A DNA stretch of 64,000 nt, taken from the NCBI GenBank assembly GCA_900757185.1, contig CAAEMX010000052.1:1-64000 (forward strand), read 5' to 3'. Shown piece by piece: positions 18,418 through 27,284 of the stretch; within the stretch, counting starts at the first letter, position 1, and every line of letters starts with the position of its first letter. The stretch comes from an uncultured Collinsella sp. Lineage in GTDB: Bacteria; Actinomycetota; Coriobacteriia; Coriobacteriales; Coriobacteriaceae. Below the pieces are notes generated by a model that had not been told where the DNA came from, made no database searches, and was given only the letters and a program-made list of their open reading frames with translations. Position numbers and translations under genes: made by a program.

Positions 18418-19692
18418 TTACTGGCGTTGCTTGGGCTCGGTGACGATGGCTCGGACAATGCGGGGGCGATCGGTGAGGTCGTGGACGATACGCACGTCCG
18501 AAAGGCCTGCTTGACGACAGAGCTCGGCCGCGGCGTCGAGCGCGCCCTCGTAGAGCTCGCAGGCAAACAGGCCGCCGGCACGCAGCATGTAGGGCGCCGC
18601 GTTGAGCAGGCGGCGGAAGATATCGAGACCGTCGGCACCGCCCTCGAGCGCCAGATCGGGCTCAAAGTCCTTGACCTCATGCGGCAGCGAGCGCATGACG
18701 TCGGTCGGGATGTAAGGTGGGTTGGAGACGAGCACATCAAAGGTGCCCCACTCTTCGCGGGGAATGGAACTCACCAGGTTTGTGAGGCTGAAGGCGACCT
18801 CGTCGGACGTGAGGCCAAGCGCATCACGGTTTTTGGTGGCCAGATCGATGGCGCGCGGCTCGATATCGGTAGCAGTGCAGGTAACGTGGCCGCGGCGCTC
18901 CCAGGCAAGGGAGAGCGAAATGCAGCCCGTGCCGCAGCCGACCTCGAGAACGCGGGCAGTGCGGGGCTCGGCTGGGGCAGATACGTTGGCCTCGGCGGCA
19001 TCTTGCGCGGGAGTCGCCTGTTGGTCGTTGTCCTCAATGGCGATGCCGTATTCGTCGAGCTCGGGCTCGGGGGTTTCCATGGCCTCTGCTTCTGCCGCTT
19101 CGGCTTCTGCCGCCTGCGCGGCGGCTTCCTCGGCCTCGCGATCGGCCAGTTCCTCGGCATAAGCGCGACTGCCCAGCACATCGCCGCCTAGCGCCGCCTC
19201 GTCGGCAGCTGTGAGGTTGGCGGCACGGCGCTCGGCCGTCGCTCGCTCGTCGGCCAATGCGGCCTCGGCCTTGCGTGCCTCCTCGACCTCATCGTTCCAA
19301 GGCAGCTCAACACGCTGACGGGCAGCGGCCTCGGGGCTCAGTACCTCGGCATCCAGATAATTGAGGACTTCCTCGACGAGCATCTCGGTCTCGGGGCGCG
19401 GAATGAGCACACCGGGGGCGCACGCGACGTCGATCATGCGAAACTGCGTGCTGCCCGTGATGTATTGCAGCGGCTCGCCCTTAGCGCGGCGGACAACGGC
19501 CGCATGCATGGTCTCGAGCTGGGCCGCGTTAAGCGTCTCGTCCATACGCATATATAGGTCAATGCGCGCCAGGCCCGTGGCGGCGCACAGCAGCCACTCG
19601 GCAGAAAGACGGGGGTGCTCCTCGCCGCGCTCGGCCAGGTACTCCTTGGTCCACTCGAGACAACGCTTGATGGTCCAAATCTCGTTTGCCAT
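18418..19692 (-). CDS. prmC: Release factor glutamine N5-methyltransferase with a large acidic insertion
   Basis: Methylates the Gln of the GGQ motif in release factors. At 424 residues it is about 140 longer than usual. The N-terminal helical domain (about 1-100, ending GEPLQYITG...IPRPETEMLVEE) and the SAM methyltransferase domain (VLEVGCGTGCISL, then the catalytic VSNPPYIP) are both intact. Between them is an insertion of about 130 residues, rich in Ala and Glu and probably coiled or disordered. The start at 19692 is the MANEIWT Met with GAGGGG upstream. Its substrate gene prfA lies upstream, separated by a repeat and a possible gene remnant. Confidence 0.9.
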   Translation of the reverse strand: MANEIWTIKRCLEWTKEYLAERGEEHPRLSAEWLLCAATGLARIDLYMRMDETLNAAQLETMHAAVVRRAKGEPLQYITGSTQFRMIDVACAPGVLIPRPETEMLVEEVLNYLDAEVLSPEAAARQRVELPWNDEVEEARKAEAALADERATAERRAANLTAADEAALGGDVLGSRAYAEELADREAEEAAAQAAEAEAAEAEAMETPEPELDEYGIAIEDNDQQATPAQDAAEANVSAPAEPRTARVLEVGCGTGCISLSLAWERRGHVTCTATDIEPRAIDLATKNRDALGLTSDEVAFSLTNLVSSIPREEWGTFDVLVSNPPYIPTDVMRSLPHEVKDFEPDLALEGGADGLDIFRRLLNAAPYMLRAGGLFACELYEGALDAAAELCRQAGLSDVRIVHDLTDRPRIVRAIVTEPKQRQ

Positions 19693-19831
19693 GGGGCCCT
19701 CCCCTCTTAAGCGCCGGACGGCGCGCGAATGTCGGAGCAGATTGTAAGCGAGGCCAGCGCTTGGCAAGGGGCGATTGAAGGCGATTATCGAGAATCAGCC
19801 CAGAATTTTGCACCGAGCTCGCTCAAAGTGT

Positions 19832-20005
19832 TCATTCGCTGACGTCTAAATTTGCATTCGTCAAGCTTTTGGCAAGGTTGCCCCAAAACTGACCAATATC
19901 TAACCAAGAACTTGCCACATCGCTTGACGCACGACCCATCAAAAATCGCTCCGCGACTTCTTGAACGATATTTTGAGCAATATTTTCGATAGCGGACTTA
20001 TGCCG
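19832..20005 (-). pseudogene. Possible gene remnant, AT-rich, C-terminal fragment
   Basis: Between prfA and prmC one minus-strand frame is open for 57 codons and reads like protein (for example NIVQEVAERFLMGRASSD, then WLDIGQFWGNLAKSLT, ending LDVSE and TGA). The upstream end is a stop with no good start codon; the only ATG, at 19939, would give 35 residues. I do not recognise the family. It may be the tail of a decayed gene or a small protein. Base composition is clearly more AT-rich than the neighbours. Confidence 0.3.
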
Positions 20006-20118
20006 TCAATTACCTTAAGCAGGTAAGCAGCTCAAATGACATCACAGCCGACTGAATAAAATATCAAGGCAATGTCACCAATGACTCCCTACGAATCATT
20101 TGACAACCAAGGAAACGC

Positions 20119-20281
20119 CGATGTTTTGGCAATGTCAGCGAGCGACGTCCAGAGCGAACAAGTTGGCATGAAAAAGGCAAGGCATAGACCTTCTGGTCAT
20201 GCCTTGCCTTTTGAATGACAAATTGTCGCTCTGGGCGGCGCGCAGCGTCGAGTCGTTACGCGGTTTGTAAAACCGCGTAAC
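20119..20281 (-). repeat. 163-bp stop-codon-abutting structured repeat, copy B
   Basis: Second copy of the family. On the minus strand a 12-bp hairpin (20255-20266 with 20270-20281) starts on the base after the prfA stop codon. It is followed by the conserved linker and nested stems CCAGAGCGA (20149-20157 with 20226-20234) and AAAAGGCAAGGCAT (20172-20185 with 20199-20212, T-run after it), topped by a GACC/GGTC tip. It differs from copy A at paired positions. It may serve as the prfA terminator. Confidence 0.85.
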
Positions 20282-21349
20282 CTACACGGCCTGTGCCAGC
20301 TTCTCGGCACGCTCGGCGGCGGCGAGCGCCTCGATGACGGTGCCGAGCTGGTCGCCCAGGAGGACGCCGTTGTAGGTGGAGTTGAAGCCGATGCGGTGAT
20401 CGGTCACGCGGTCCTGGGGCTGGTTGTAGGTACGGATCTTCTCGGAACGGTTGCCGTGGCCGATCTGGCTCTGGCGCTCGGCACCGAGCTCCGCCTGCTG
20501 CTTCTCGAGCTCCATCTCGTACAGACGGGCGCGCAGCATCTGCATGCAGACTTCGCGGTTCTGGATCTGGGAGCGCTGTTCCTGCGACTGCACCACGGTG
20601 TTGGTGGGCAGGTGGGTGATGCGCACGGCGGAGTAGGTGGTGTTAACGCACTGACCGCCAGGGCCGGAGGCACAGTAGGTATCGATGCGCAGGTCGGACT
20701 GGTTGATCTGAACGTCGATCTCCTCGGCCTCGGGAAGCACGGCGACGGTTGCCGTGGAGGTCTGGATGCGACCCTGGGACTCGGTCTTGGGAACGCGCTG
20801 GACGCGGTGCACGCCGGACTCGAACTTCATGACGGAGTAGACGCGGTCGCCCTCGACCTTGAACTCGATGGACTTAAAGCCGCCGGCCTCGCTGGGGCTG
20901 GAGTCGAGCACGGTGGTCTTCCAGCCGCGCGACTCGCAGAAGCGCTGATACATCTTGTACAGATCGCCGGCAAAGATAGCCGCCTCGTCGCCACCGGCGG
21001 CGGAGCGAATCTCGACGATGGTGTTCTTGTCGTCGTTGGGGTCGCTCGGGATGAGCATGTACTTAATGTCTTCCTCGAGCTGGGGAAGCTTGGCCTCGTT
21101 TTCGGAGATGTCCATCTGGAGCATCTCCTTCTCATCGGCATCGGTCGTATCGTGGAGCATTTCCTTGGCAGCCTCGATGTCATCGAGCGCGCCGATGTAC
21201 TCGCGCGAGGCGGCGATGAGGTCGGACTGGTGCGCGTACTCCTTGTTGAGACGCGTGAACTCCTTGATGTCGGAGGCAACGGCCGGGTCGGAAAGCTTCT
21301 TCTCGAGCTCCTCATAGGCCTTGATGATCTTTTCGAGCTTGTCGCGCAT
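20282..21349 (-). CDS. prfA: Peptide chain release factor 1
   Basis: Recognises UAA and UAG stop codons and triggers peptide release. Length 355 is typical. The catalytic GGQ lies in SGPGGQCVNTTYSAVRIT, the stop-codon-reading tripeptide region is VPKTESQGR (PxT of RF1, not SPF of RF2), and the N-terminal coiled domain and LRIDTYCASG strand are present. It normally pairs with prmC; here about 590 bases, including repeat copy B, separate the two. Confidence 0.96.
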   Translation of the reverse strand: MRDKLEKIIKAYEELEKKLSDPAVASDIKEFTRLNKEYAHQSDLIAASREYIGALDDIEAAKEMLHDTTDADEKEMLQMDISENEAKLPQLEEDIKYMLIPSDPNDDKNTIVEIRSAAGGDEAAIFAGDLYKMYQRFCESRGWKTTVLDSSPSEAGGFKSIEFKVEGDRVYSVMKFESGVHRVQRVPKTESQGRIQTSTATVAVLPEAEEIDVQINQSDLRIDTYCASGPGGQCVNTTYSAVRITHLPTNTVVQSQEQRSQIQNREVCMQMLRARLYEMELEKQQAELGAERQSQIGHGNRSEKIRTYNQPQDRVTDHRIGFNSTYNGVLLGDQLGTVIEALAAAERAEKLAQAV

Positions 21350-21558
21350 GGCGGGACTCCTTTATATGCGTGAAGGTGAAAATCGGCAGAGTTGATGGGG
21401 CGCGCGGCGCCGCTGCGGGGGTAAGCCCGGCTAGAACATGTCGATCTTCAGATACATGCGCATCCCTTCGCGTATGGGGTACATAGTTGCGGTCTAACCC
21501 ATACATGATAGCGTGCGCAGGCAAACCTGCATATAACCCGCACGGAATGAGTGGACAT

Positions 21559-21634
21559 AGCCGTTGGGGACGTTCATTAACGACTAGTCGTTTAAGAACG
21601 TCCCCAACGGCTAACAAAGGGACTGTCGCTTTGT
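21559..21634. repeat. 17-bp-stem palindrome plus GACAAAG hairpin at the 3' end of the M20 peptidase gene
   Basis: A perfect 17-bp stem (21559-21575 with 21596-21612, AGCCGTTGGGGACGTTC) has a loop containing its own palindrome, AACGACTAGTCGTT. Immediately beside it, next to the peptidase stop codon, is ACAAAGGGACTGTCGCTTTGT (21614-21634), a member of the dispersed GACAAAG family. The rest of the prfA-peptidase gap shows nothing else. Confidence 0.8.
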
Positions 21635-21640
21635 CACATT

Positions 21641-23068
21641 CTAGAGCGTTTGAAGCAGAGCGATGAAAAAGCGTACGCCCTGGAGGTAGGCGCGGCGGGT
21701 GATGCGCTCGTTGGTGCCGTGGACACCGCGCTCGCACTCGTCATCGTCTACCACAAAGGCCGAGAAGCGAATGCACTCGGGGCAAATGCGCTGGTAGTTG
21801 GCAGCATCGGTCGCGCCAATCACGGTCGAGGGAACGATACCGATAGGAGCTCCGCCCGCCGCTGATGATCCGTTTTCCTCCGTCCCCTCTGGATCACGGA
21901 AATAGCGGGCGGCGATGACGCGGACGGTCTCGAGTCCCGGTCCGCCGATGCGCGGAGACGGCGAGGGTTCGGAGCTGCCAGGACCGAGCTCGATCTCGAC
22001 ACGGTCGGCGAGCCCCGCCTCGGCAACGGCGACGCGGCAGCAGGCCACGACATCGGCCACACTCGTGCCCTCGAGCATGCGGAAGTTAATGTTTGCCCAC
22101 ATATCCTGCGGCATTACGTTGGCGCCGGTGCTGCCACCCTCGATCTGGGTCGGTGCACAGGTGGTGGTCACGAGCGGATAGAGCTTCTTGCTGGCGAGGC
22201 ACTCGCGCACGATGGCGTCCTTGTTGGAAGCAATCTCGTCGGCCGTGTAGAGCTCCAGCTCGACGAGCTGTGCGGCAAGCAGGTCCGTGACGCGCGTCGG
22301 CCACTCGATATCGCAGATTGCGGTGATGGCACGGCTCAACACCTCGAGCGACGTGCCGCCGTAGGGGTTGGAAGAATGCCCACCCGCGCTCTTTGTCTTG
22401 AGCACAATGTCGGCATAACCCTTCTCAGCCAGGTCGGCGTGCATGAGCCAACCCTCGCCCGCGTTGTACTCGGCAGCCGAAACAATACGGTAGTCACCCT
22501 CGTCGATCAGATATTCAAGTTCAACACCGCGCTCCTCGAGCACGCGGCCGATAGCTCCAGCGCCGTACTGCGTGGTTTCCTCGTCCTGGCCAAAGGCGAG
22601 CAACAGCGAACGCTTGTGCTCCCAGCCGTGCGCCAACGCATACTCAACCGCCTCGAGAATGCCTGCGACCTGATCCTTCATGTCGATAGCGCCGCGACCC
22701 CAAATGTAGGTGTCGTCCACCTGTCCGCTAAAGGGGGCGTGCGTCCAGTCGGCCTCGGTACCCGGCACCACGGGGACCACGTCCATGTGGCCCATGAGCA
22801 TGACGGGTTTGAGGGCGGAGTCGGAACCGCCAAGCGTCACCAACAGCGAGTGGTCGATAAGCTCGACCTCGCCCGCCGCAAACACGCGCGGCCAGGCCTG
22901 CTGCATATAGGCGCGCAGGTCGTCGAAGGGCTGCCAGTCCACCGCCTCGGCATCCATGCTCGAGATGGTCGGAAACGACAGCACGCGGCCCAAGCGCTCG
23001 CACGCGCCGGCCTCGTCCATATCGGCAAAATCGTCCTCATGCGCAAAGAAGCGCCAAACCTCGGCCAT
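21641..23068 (-). CDS. M20-family metallopeptidase (carboxypeptidase-like)
   Basis: Dizinc peptidase or deacylase, 475 residues. Metal and catalytic residues in order: MGHMDVVPV (His, Asp), WGRGAIDMKD (bridging Asp), AFGQDEETT (Glu pair), a LIDEGDY acidic site, and the late His in ERGVHGTNE. A dimerisation domain follows about residue 220 (KSAGGHSSNP). It is closest to the long carboxypeptidase S/CNDP-like branch, so dipeptides or N-acyl amino acids are likely substrates, but specificity is not readable. No signal peptide. It lies just downstream of the amino-acid ABC operon in the same direction, 71 bases after the ATPase gene. Confidence 0.88.
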   Translation of the reverse strand: MAEVWRFFAHEDDFADMDEAGACERLGRVLSFPTISSMDAEAVDWQPFDDLRAYMQQAWPRVFAAGEVELIDHSLLVTLGGSDSALKPVMLMGHMDVVPVVPGTEADWTHAPFSGQVDDTYIWGRGAIDMKDQVAGILEAVEYALAHGWEHKRSLLLAFGQDEETTQYGAGAIGRVLEERGVELEYLIDEGDYRIVSAAEYNAGEGWLMHADLAEKGYADIVLKTKSAGGHSSNPYGGTSLEVLSRAITAICDIEWPTRVTDLLAAQLVELELYTADEIASNKDAIVRECLASKKLYPLVTTTCAPTQIEGGSTGANVMPQDMWANINFRMLEGTSVADVVACCRVAVAEAGLADRVEIELGPGSSEPSPSPRIGGPGLETVRVIAARYFRDPEGTEENGSSAAGGAPIGIVPSTVIGATDAANYQRICPECIRFSAFVVDDDECERGVHGTNERITRRAYLQGVRFFIALLQTL

Positions 23069-23139
23069 GACATCCTTTCGATTGTGACGACAAAGGCCGC
23101 CCCACGGGAGCGGCCCTGCAACGTAGGCGTTTGCGCCGG

Positions 23140-23925
23140 TTATTTGTCCTCGAGATAGCGAGAGAGGAACTCGCGAGTGCGCTGGTGCTTGGGATTGCCG
23201 AAGAGCTCGGCCGGCGCGGCGTCCTCGAGTACCACGCCCTTGTCCATAAAGACCACGCGGTCGGATACGGTTCGGGCAAAGGCCATCTCATGCGTGACGA
23301 CGACCATGGTCATGCCGTCGGCAGCGAGCTTGCGCATGACCTCGAGCACCTCGCCCACGATCTCGGGGTCGAGCGCCGAGGTCGGCTCGTCAAACAGCAT
23401 GATCTGCGGATTCATGCACAGGGCACGAGCGATGGCCACACGCTGCTTTTGACCACCGGACAGGCGACCCACGGCGGCGTGCGCGAACTTTTCGAGTCCC
23501 ACGCTCGCCAGATGCTCCATCGCGACCTTCTCGGCCTCGGCCTTGCTCATCTTTTTGAGCGTGACGGGCGCGAGCGTGCAGTTGTCGAGCACGTCCATAT
23601 TGTTGAACAGGTTGAAGCCCTGGAACACCATGCCGATGTCCTCGCGCAGCTTATTGATATTGCAGCGCTCGGCCGTAAGGTCCTGGCCGTGGAACCAGAT
23701 GTGGCCCGCGTCCGGGGTCTCGAGCAGGTTGAGGCAGCGCAGGAAGGTCGACTTGCCCGAGCCCGAGGCGCCGATAATGGTGACGACCTCGCCGGGATTG
23801 ACAGCGAGGTCGATGCCCTTAAGCACCTCGAGCGAGCCAAAGCTCTTGCGCAGGCCCTCGACGCGGATAAGCGGCTCATTGGTCTGTGCGGCGGCCGCGG
23901 TGCCGGTAGTGGCGGTATCTGCCAT
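23140..23925 (-). CDS. Polar amino-acid ABC transporter ATP-binding protein
   Basis: GlnQ/HisP-type ATPase, 261 residues, energising amino-acid uptake. Walker A GASGSGKST, Q-loop VFQGFNLFNNM, signature LSGGQKQRVAIARAL, Walker B IMLFDEPTSALDPE and H-loop VVVTHEMAFA are all canonical. The start is the MADTATT Met, after GAGGAGAATCATC. It is the last of three co-directional genes (receptor, permease, ATPase), 22 bases after the permease. Confidence 0.94.
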   Translation of the reverse strand: MADTATTGTAAAAQTNEPLIRVEGLRKSFGSLEVLKGIDLAVNPGEVVTIIGASGSGKSTFLRCLNLLETPDAGHIWFHGQDLTAERCNINKLREDIGMVFQGFNLFNNMDVLDNCTLAPVTLKKMSKAEAEKVAMEHLASVGLEKFAHAAVGRLSGGQKQRVAIARALCMNPQIMLFDEPTSALDPEIVGEVLEVMRKLAADGMTMVVVTHEMAFARTVSDRVVFMDKGVVLEDAAPAELFGNPKHQRTREFLSRYLEDK

Positions 23926-23947
23926 GATGATTCTCCTCGTCTTGAGC

Positions 23948-25096
23948 CTAGTTGGAACTGGGCAGCGTTGCCGGGGCCTCGGCGCCAAGCTTTTTGCCAA
24001 AGGCCTCGAGCAGGCGGCTCGCCACGAGCGTCAGGATCAGGTAGACCACGAGCGCCACGCAGTAGACCTCCATCTGGCGGTAGTACACGCCGGCGACCGT
24101 GGTAGTAGCGTACATGAGGTCAAACACGCCGATGACCGAAAGCACCGACGAATCCTTGATGTTGATGATGAGCTCGTTGGTGAGCGCCGGAATCGCATTT
24201 TTAATGCCCTGGGGGAACACGACCTTGCGCATGGCTTGCCACTGTGACAGACCCAGCGAGCGCGCTGCCTCGGCCTGACCGGGGTCGATGGACTCGATGC
24301 CGCCGCGCAGGACCTCCATCATGTAGGCGGTAGAGTTGAGCGAGATGGTGACGAGGCCGGCAGTGAAGGTACTCCAGATCTGGTTGGCCTGGGCGGTCTC
24401 GAAGCCCATGCCGCGCAAAACGGTGAAGCCCGCGTAATAGATGAGTAGGCCCTGGACCATCATGGGCGTGCCACGCACGATGGTGGAGTAGATGGTCGCA
24501 AAGCCGCGGCCGACACTCTTAAAGAAGCGCACCAGGTCGTTGTCCACGCGATCGAAGGTCTGAATGCGCAAAAACACAAAGAGCAGCGCAAGGAAAAAAG
24601 CGATGACGGTACCGAAGGTCGCAAGTGCGATGGTGATCTCGATGCCGCGGATAAAGAAGTCCCCGCTCTTGTAGGTCATGTAGACCAGGCTCGACAAAAA
24701 GTCGCTGGGGTTGGAGTCCGAGACAATACTCACCTGCACCAGGTCGATAAACGACATGACGCAGCGGTCGACAAAGAAGATCGCCGCGATGACGACCACG
24801 ACATAGCTGCCCAGGCGCGCGCCGCGACGGAAACGCTCGGATGCAAACGGTGACTTTTCGCGATAGTCGCTCCAGTGCATAACCTTGGTGACGAGCGCTG
24901 CCGCCGACACGACGATCCAGGCCCAAAGAATCGCCCAAAGGCAATCTTGGAAGATGCCGGTGGGCGCCAAAAAGCTCAGCGGCGTGGGGTTGCGCTGGCT
25001 AAATGCCAAGCCGAGCGCCGCGATAACGCTCGTGCCCAGGTACACATAACGGTGGTCGGCCTTGATAAAGGAGGCCAGACGATTGATGCCTTTCAT
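23948..25096 (-). CDS. Polar amino-acid ABC transporter permease with an extended N-terminus
   Basis: Membrane subunit, 382 residues, against about 220-240 for standard HisM/GlnP proteins. The typical permease part spans roughly residues 150-375 and contains the EAA loop (EAARSLGLSQWQAMRKVVFPQGIKNAIPALTNE written in pieces, Glu-Ala-Ala to Gly). Before it are about 150 extra residues with hydrophobic segments near 20-60 and 95-125. The extension does not look like a fused receptor. It starts 9 bases after the receptor gene, so one operon. Confidence 0.9.
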   Translation of the reverse strand: MKGINRLASFIKADHRYVYLGTSVIAALGLAFSQRNPTPLSFLAPTGIFQDCLWAILWAWIVVSAAALVTKVMHWSDYREKSPFASERFRRGARLGSYVVVVIAAIFFVDRCVMSFIDLVQVSIVSDSNPSDFLSSLVYMTYKSGDFFIRGIEITIALATFGTVIAFFLALLFVFLRIQTFDRVDNDLVRFFKSVGRGFATIYSTIVRGTPMMVQGLLIYYAGFTVLRGMGFETAQANQIWSTFTAGLVTISLNSTAYMMEVLRGGIESIDPGQAEAARSLGLSQWQAMRKVVFPQGIKNAIPALTNELIINIKDSSVLSVIGVFDLMYATTTVAGVYYRQMEVYCVALVVYLILTLVASRLLEAFGKKLGAEAPATLPSSN

Positions 25097-25105
25097 GCTG
25101 CCTCC

Positions 25106-26032
25106 CTATGCCGGCTGACGGTCGAGGCACGCGTCCCACATTTGGTCGCGCTCCTCTTGGCTAATGCCCTTGAGTGTCTTGTCGATGAGCTTAAGCAGTT
25201 TGTCCGATCCCTTGCGGCAACCGACATTCGCCGTGACCTCCTGCTTAAAGCCCTCGCCCTCGGCAAAGTGGATGGGGACGATACCGGGATTTTGGGCCAT
25301 ATAGCCCTTTTCGTTCTCAGTGTTGTAGGTCACGGCGTCGCACGTGCCCTGCAGCAGATTCGAGAACACCGTGGGGACCGAATCGACCGGGTTCTTGTGC
25401 ACAACGCCCGGAATCTCGTCGATGACGGTATCGAGCATGGTGTCCTTTTGGCCGAGCACCGTGGCACCGCTGAAGTCGCTGAGCTTGGTGGCGTTTTGGT
25501 AGGGCGAGCCCTCTTTTACGAACAGGCCAAAGTAGCCAATGAAGTACGGGTCGGAAAAGCCGACGGACTCCTCGCGCTCGGGCGTGGCGCTCATGCCGGC
25601 GATGATGAGGTCAATCTGGCCGTTGTTGAGCGAGTCGATAAGGCCCGAGAAGCTCTGCTTGACGGCAACGGGCTCGCCGCCGAGAGCCTTGCAGACGATC
25701 TTGGCGATCTGCACGTCGTAGCCATCGGCGTAGGCTCCCTGCACGTTATCGATGGGGATCGTGAACTCGCTGGCCTCGGAAACCTGCCAGTTGTACGGGG
25801 CGTAGGCCGCCTCCATGCCAATGCGGATCTTATCCTTGCCGATCACAGAATCGGACAGGTCGTCGCGACCGCCGCCCGTCGTGGACTGAACTACTTCCAG
25901 CGTGGAGGGACGCTGGCAGCCGGCAAGTGCGCCGGCGACGACAGAAGCGCTCGCAGCGAGAGCGCTACCCAAAAAGATGCGACGGCTGCATACCGGCTGT
26001 GGATGCGCGTCGCGTTGATGGGGAGAATGCAT
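25106..26032 (-). CDS. Amino-acid ABC transporter receptor, Tat-type lipoprotein
   Basis: Extracytoplasmic SBP_bac_3-type receptor, about 308 residues. The N-terminus carries a twin-arginine motif, SRRIFLGSALAAS, and a lipobox, LAGC, at about residue 39, so export by Tat with membrane lipid anchoring is predicted. The binding fold is shown by IRIGMEAAYAPYNWQ, YDVQIAKIVCKALGG, LIIAGMSATPEREESVGFSDPY and CDAVTYNTENEK. Ligand likely a polar amino acid, identity unknown. The start at 26032 has GGAAGG upstream. First gene of the transporter operon. Confidence 0.9.
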   Translation of the reverse strand: MHSPHQRDAHPQPVCSRRIFLGSALAASASVVAGALAGCQRPSTLEVVQSTTGGGRDDLSDSVIGKDKIRIGMEAAYAPYNWQVSEASEFTIPIDNVQGAYADGYDVQIAKIVCKALGGEPVAVKQSFSGLIDSLNNGQIDLIIAGMSATPEREESVGFSDPYFIGYFGLFVKEGSPYQNATKLSDFSGATVLGQKDTMLDTVIDEIPGVVHKNPVDSVPTVFSNLLQGTCDAVTYNTENEKGYMAQNPGIVPIHFAEGEGFKQEVTANVGCRKGSDKLLKLIDKTLKGISQEERDQMWDACLDRQPA

Positions 26033-26147
26033 AATCTGCCTTCCCTGTTGAATCGTATGCTGACGACTTAACAGGATATACGCCAGCGACCAGCAGCGCA
26101 GCACAAGCTCGAAAAATTAATAGACACACGGTAGTCATTGGGAGCGT

Positions 26148-26310
26148 CGATGTTTTGGCAATGCCAGCAGGCGCCACCCAGAGCGAACAAGTTAGCATGA
26201 AAAAGGCAAGGCATAGACCTTCTGGTCATGCCTTGCCTTTTGAATGACAAATTGTCGCTCTGGGCGGCGCGCAGCGTCGACCGGTCCGCCGTTCGTCAGA
26301 ACGGCGGAAC
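26148..26310 (-). repeat. 163-bp stop-codon-abutting structured repeat, copy C
   Basis: Third copy, two bases after the stop codon of the epimerase-like gene. Its first hairpin (26283-26294 with 26299-26310, GTTCCGCCGTTC arm) differs in sequence from copies A and B yet still pairs, with one mismatch. The outer stem CCAGAGCGA (26178-26186) and inner AAAAGGCAAGGCAT stem match copy B. The gap from here to the receptor gene start (26033) holds only AT-rich sequence that probably includes the transporter promoter. Confidence 0.85.
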
Positions 26311-26312
26311 CT

Positions 26313-27206
26313 CTAGAGCAAGGTGGCGCTAAAGCTGCGGACGTCCGTCTCGCCCGGCGCCAGCGTGATGGTGTTGACCTTGTGCTCAAAGACATCGTCC
26401 TCGGTGTCCATGGTGGTATGACCGGTCCAGGGCTCGAGCGCCACAAACGGAGCATCGTTGGCGGCAGACCACACGCCGATGTACTTAAAGCCCTCAAAGT
26501 CGATCTTGACGCCGTGGCCCGACTTGCGGCCGCGCAGTGTGAGCGTAGAGCCCGGAGTATCGGTGAACATGATGGCATCGTTATCGAAGCTGCGGTGCGT
26601 GATGGGCAGCACGTCCGAGTTATCGGGGGCCTTGTAGCTACCCTCGAACGTCATAAGACCGTCGGGCGTGATGATGGGAGCCTCGTTGGTCCAAGCCTCG
26701 GTAAACGCCAGCTCGTAATCCTCGAACGCCTCGTCTTCGGCACCGGGGGCGGGCACGTTGAATGCAGGATGACCGCCCACCGAGAACGGCAGGGCCACGT
26801 CGCCGGTGTTGGTGACCGCAAAGGTCTGCGTGAGCGTGGCGTCGCCGGTCAGGGCATAGGTCATGTTGAGCTTAAAGTGGAACGGGAACGCCTTGAGCGA
26901 CTCGGGCGTGTCAGTGATCTCGTACGTTACCGAGGAGCCGTCCTCCGAAACCTCGACCAACTTGTGCTCGACGATGCGAGCGAGTCCGTGGCGCGGCATC
27001 TCGCAGGTGCCGGCCGCAGATGTCGCCATGTTGTTGCGCAGCGATCCCACGACGGGGAACAGGATAGGCGCATGCTTGCCCCAAAAGGCCGGGTCGCCCT
27101 GCCACAGATACTCGTTGCCGTTGAGGGCAAGGCTCGTGAGCTGGGCGCCCATGGAATCGATGGCCGCGGTGAGGCCGCCGCGCTTGATGGTAGTGACGGT
27201 GGACAT
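26313..27206 (-). CDS. Aldose 1-epimerase family protein (LacX/YeaD-like)
   Basis: Galactose-mutarotase-fold enzyme, 297 residues, predicted to interconvert alpha and beta anomers of a sugar or sugar phosphate. Conserved sites: FPVVGSLRNN, PRHGLAR (catalytic-region His), VGGHPAFN (second His) and ALEPWTG. This motif set fits the LacX-like branch more than true GalM. GGAGGAAGTAGC precedes the ATG. No sugar operon surrounds it, so the substrate is unknown. Confidence 0.87.
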   Translation of the reverse strand: MSTVTTIKRGGLTAAIDSMGAQLTSLALNGNEYLWQGDPAFWGKHAPILFPVVGSLRNNMATSAAGTCEMPRHGLARIVEHKLVEVSEDGSSVTYEITDTPESLKAFPFHFKLNMTYALTGDATLTQTFAVTNTGDVALPFSVGGHPAFNVPAPGAEDEAFEDYELAFTEAWTNEAPIITPDGLMTFEGSYKAPDNSDVLPITHRSFDNDAIMFTDTPGSTLTLRGRKSGHGVKIDFEGFKYIGVWSAANDAPFVALEPWTGHTTMDTEDDVFEHKVNTITLAPGETDVRSFSATLL

Positions 27207-27284
27207 GCTACTTCCTCCAATAGTAAAAACGGTGTCGAGGGCTATTGTCCCACTCTTGGCGGCGGGGTTGAGCGACAGGTGCAG

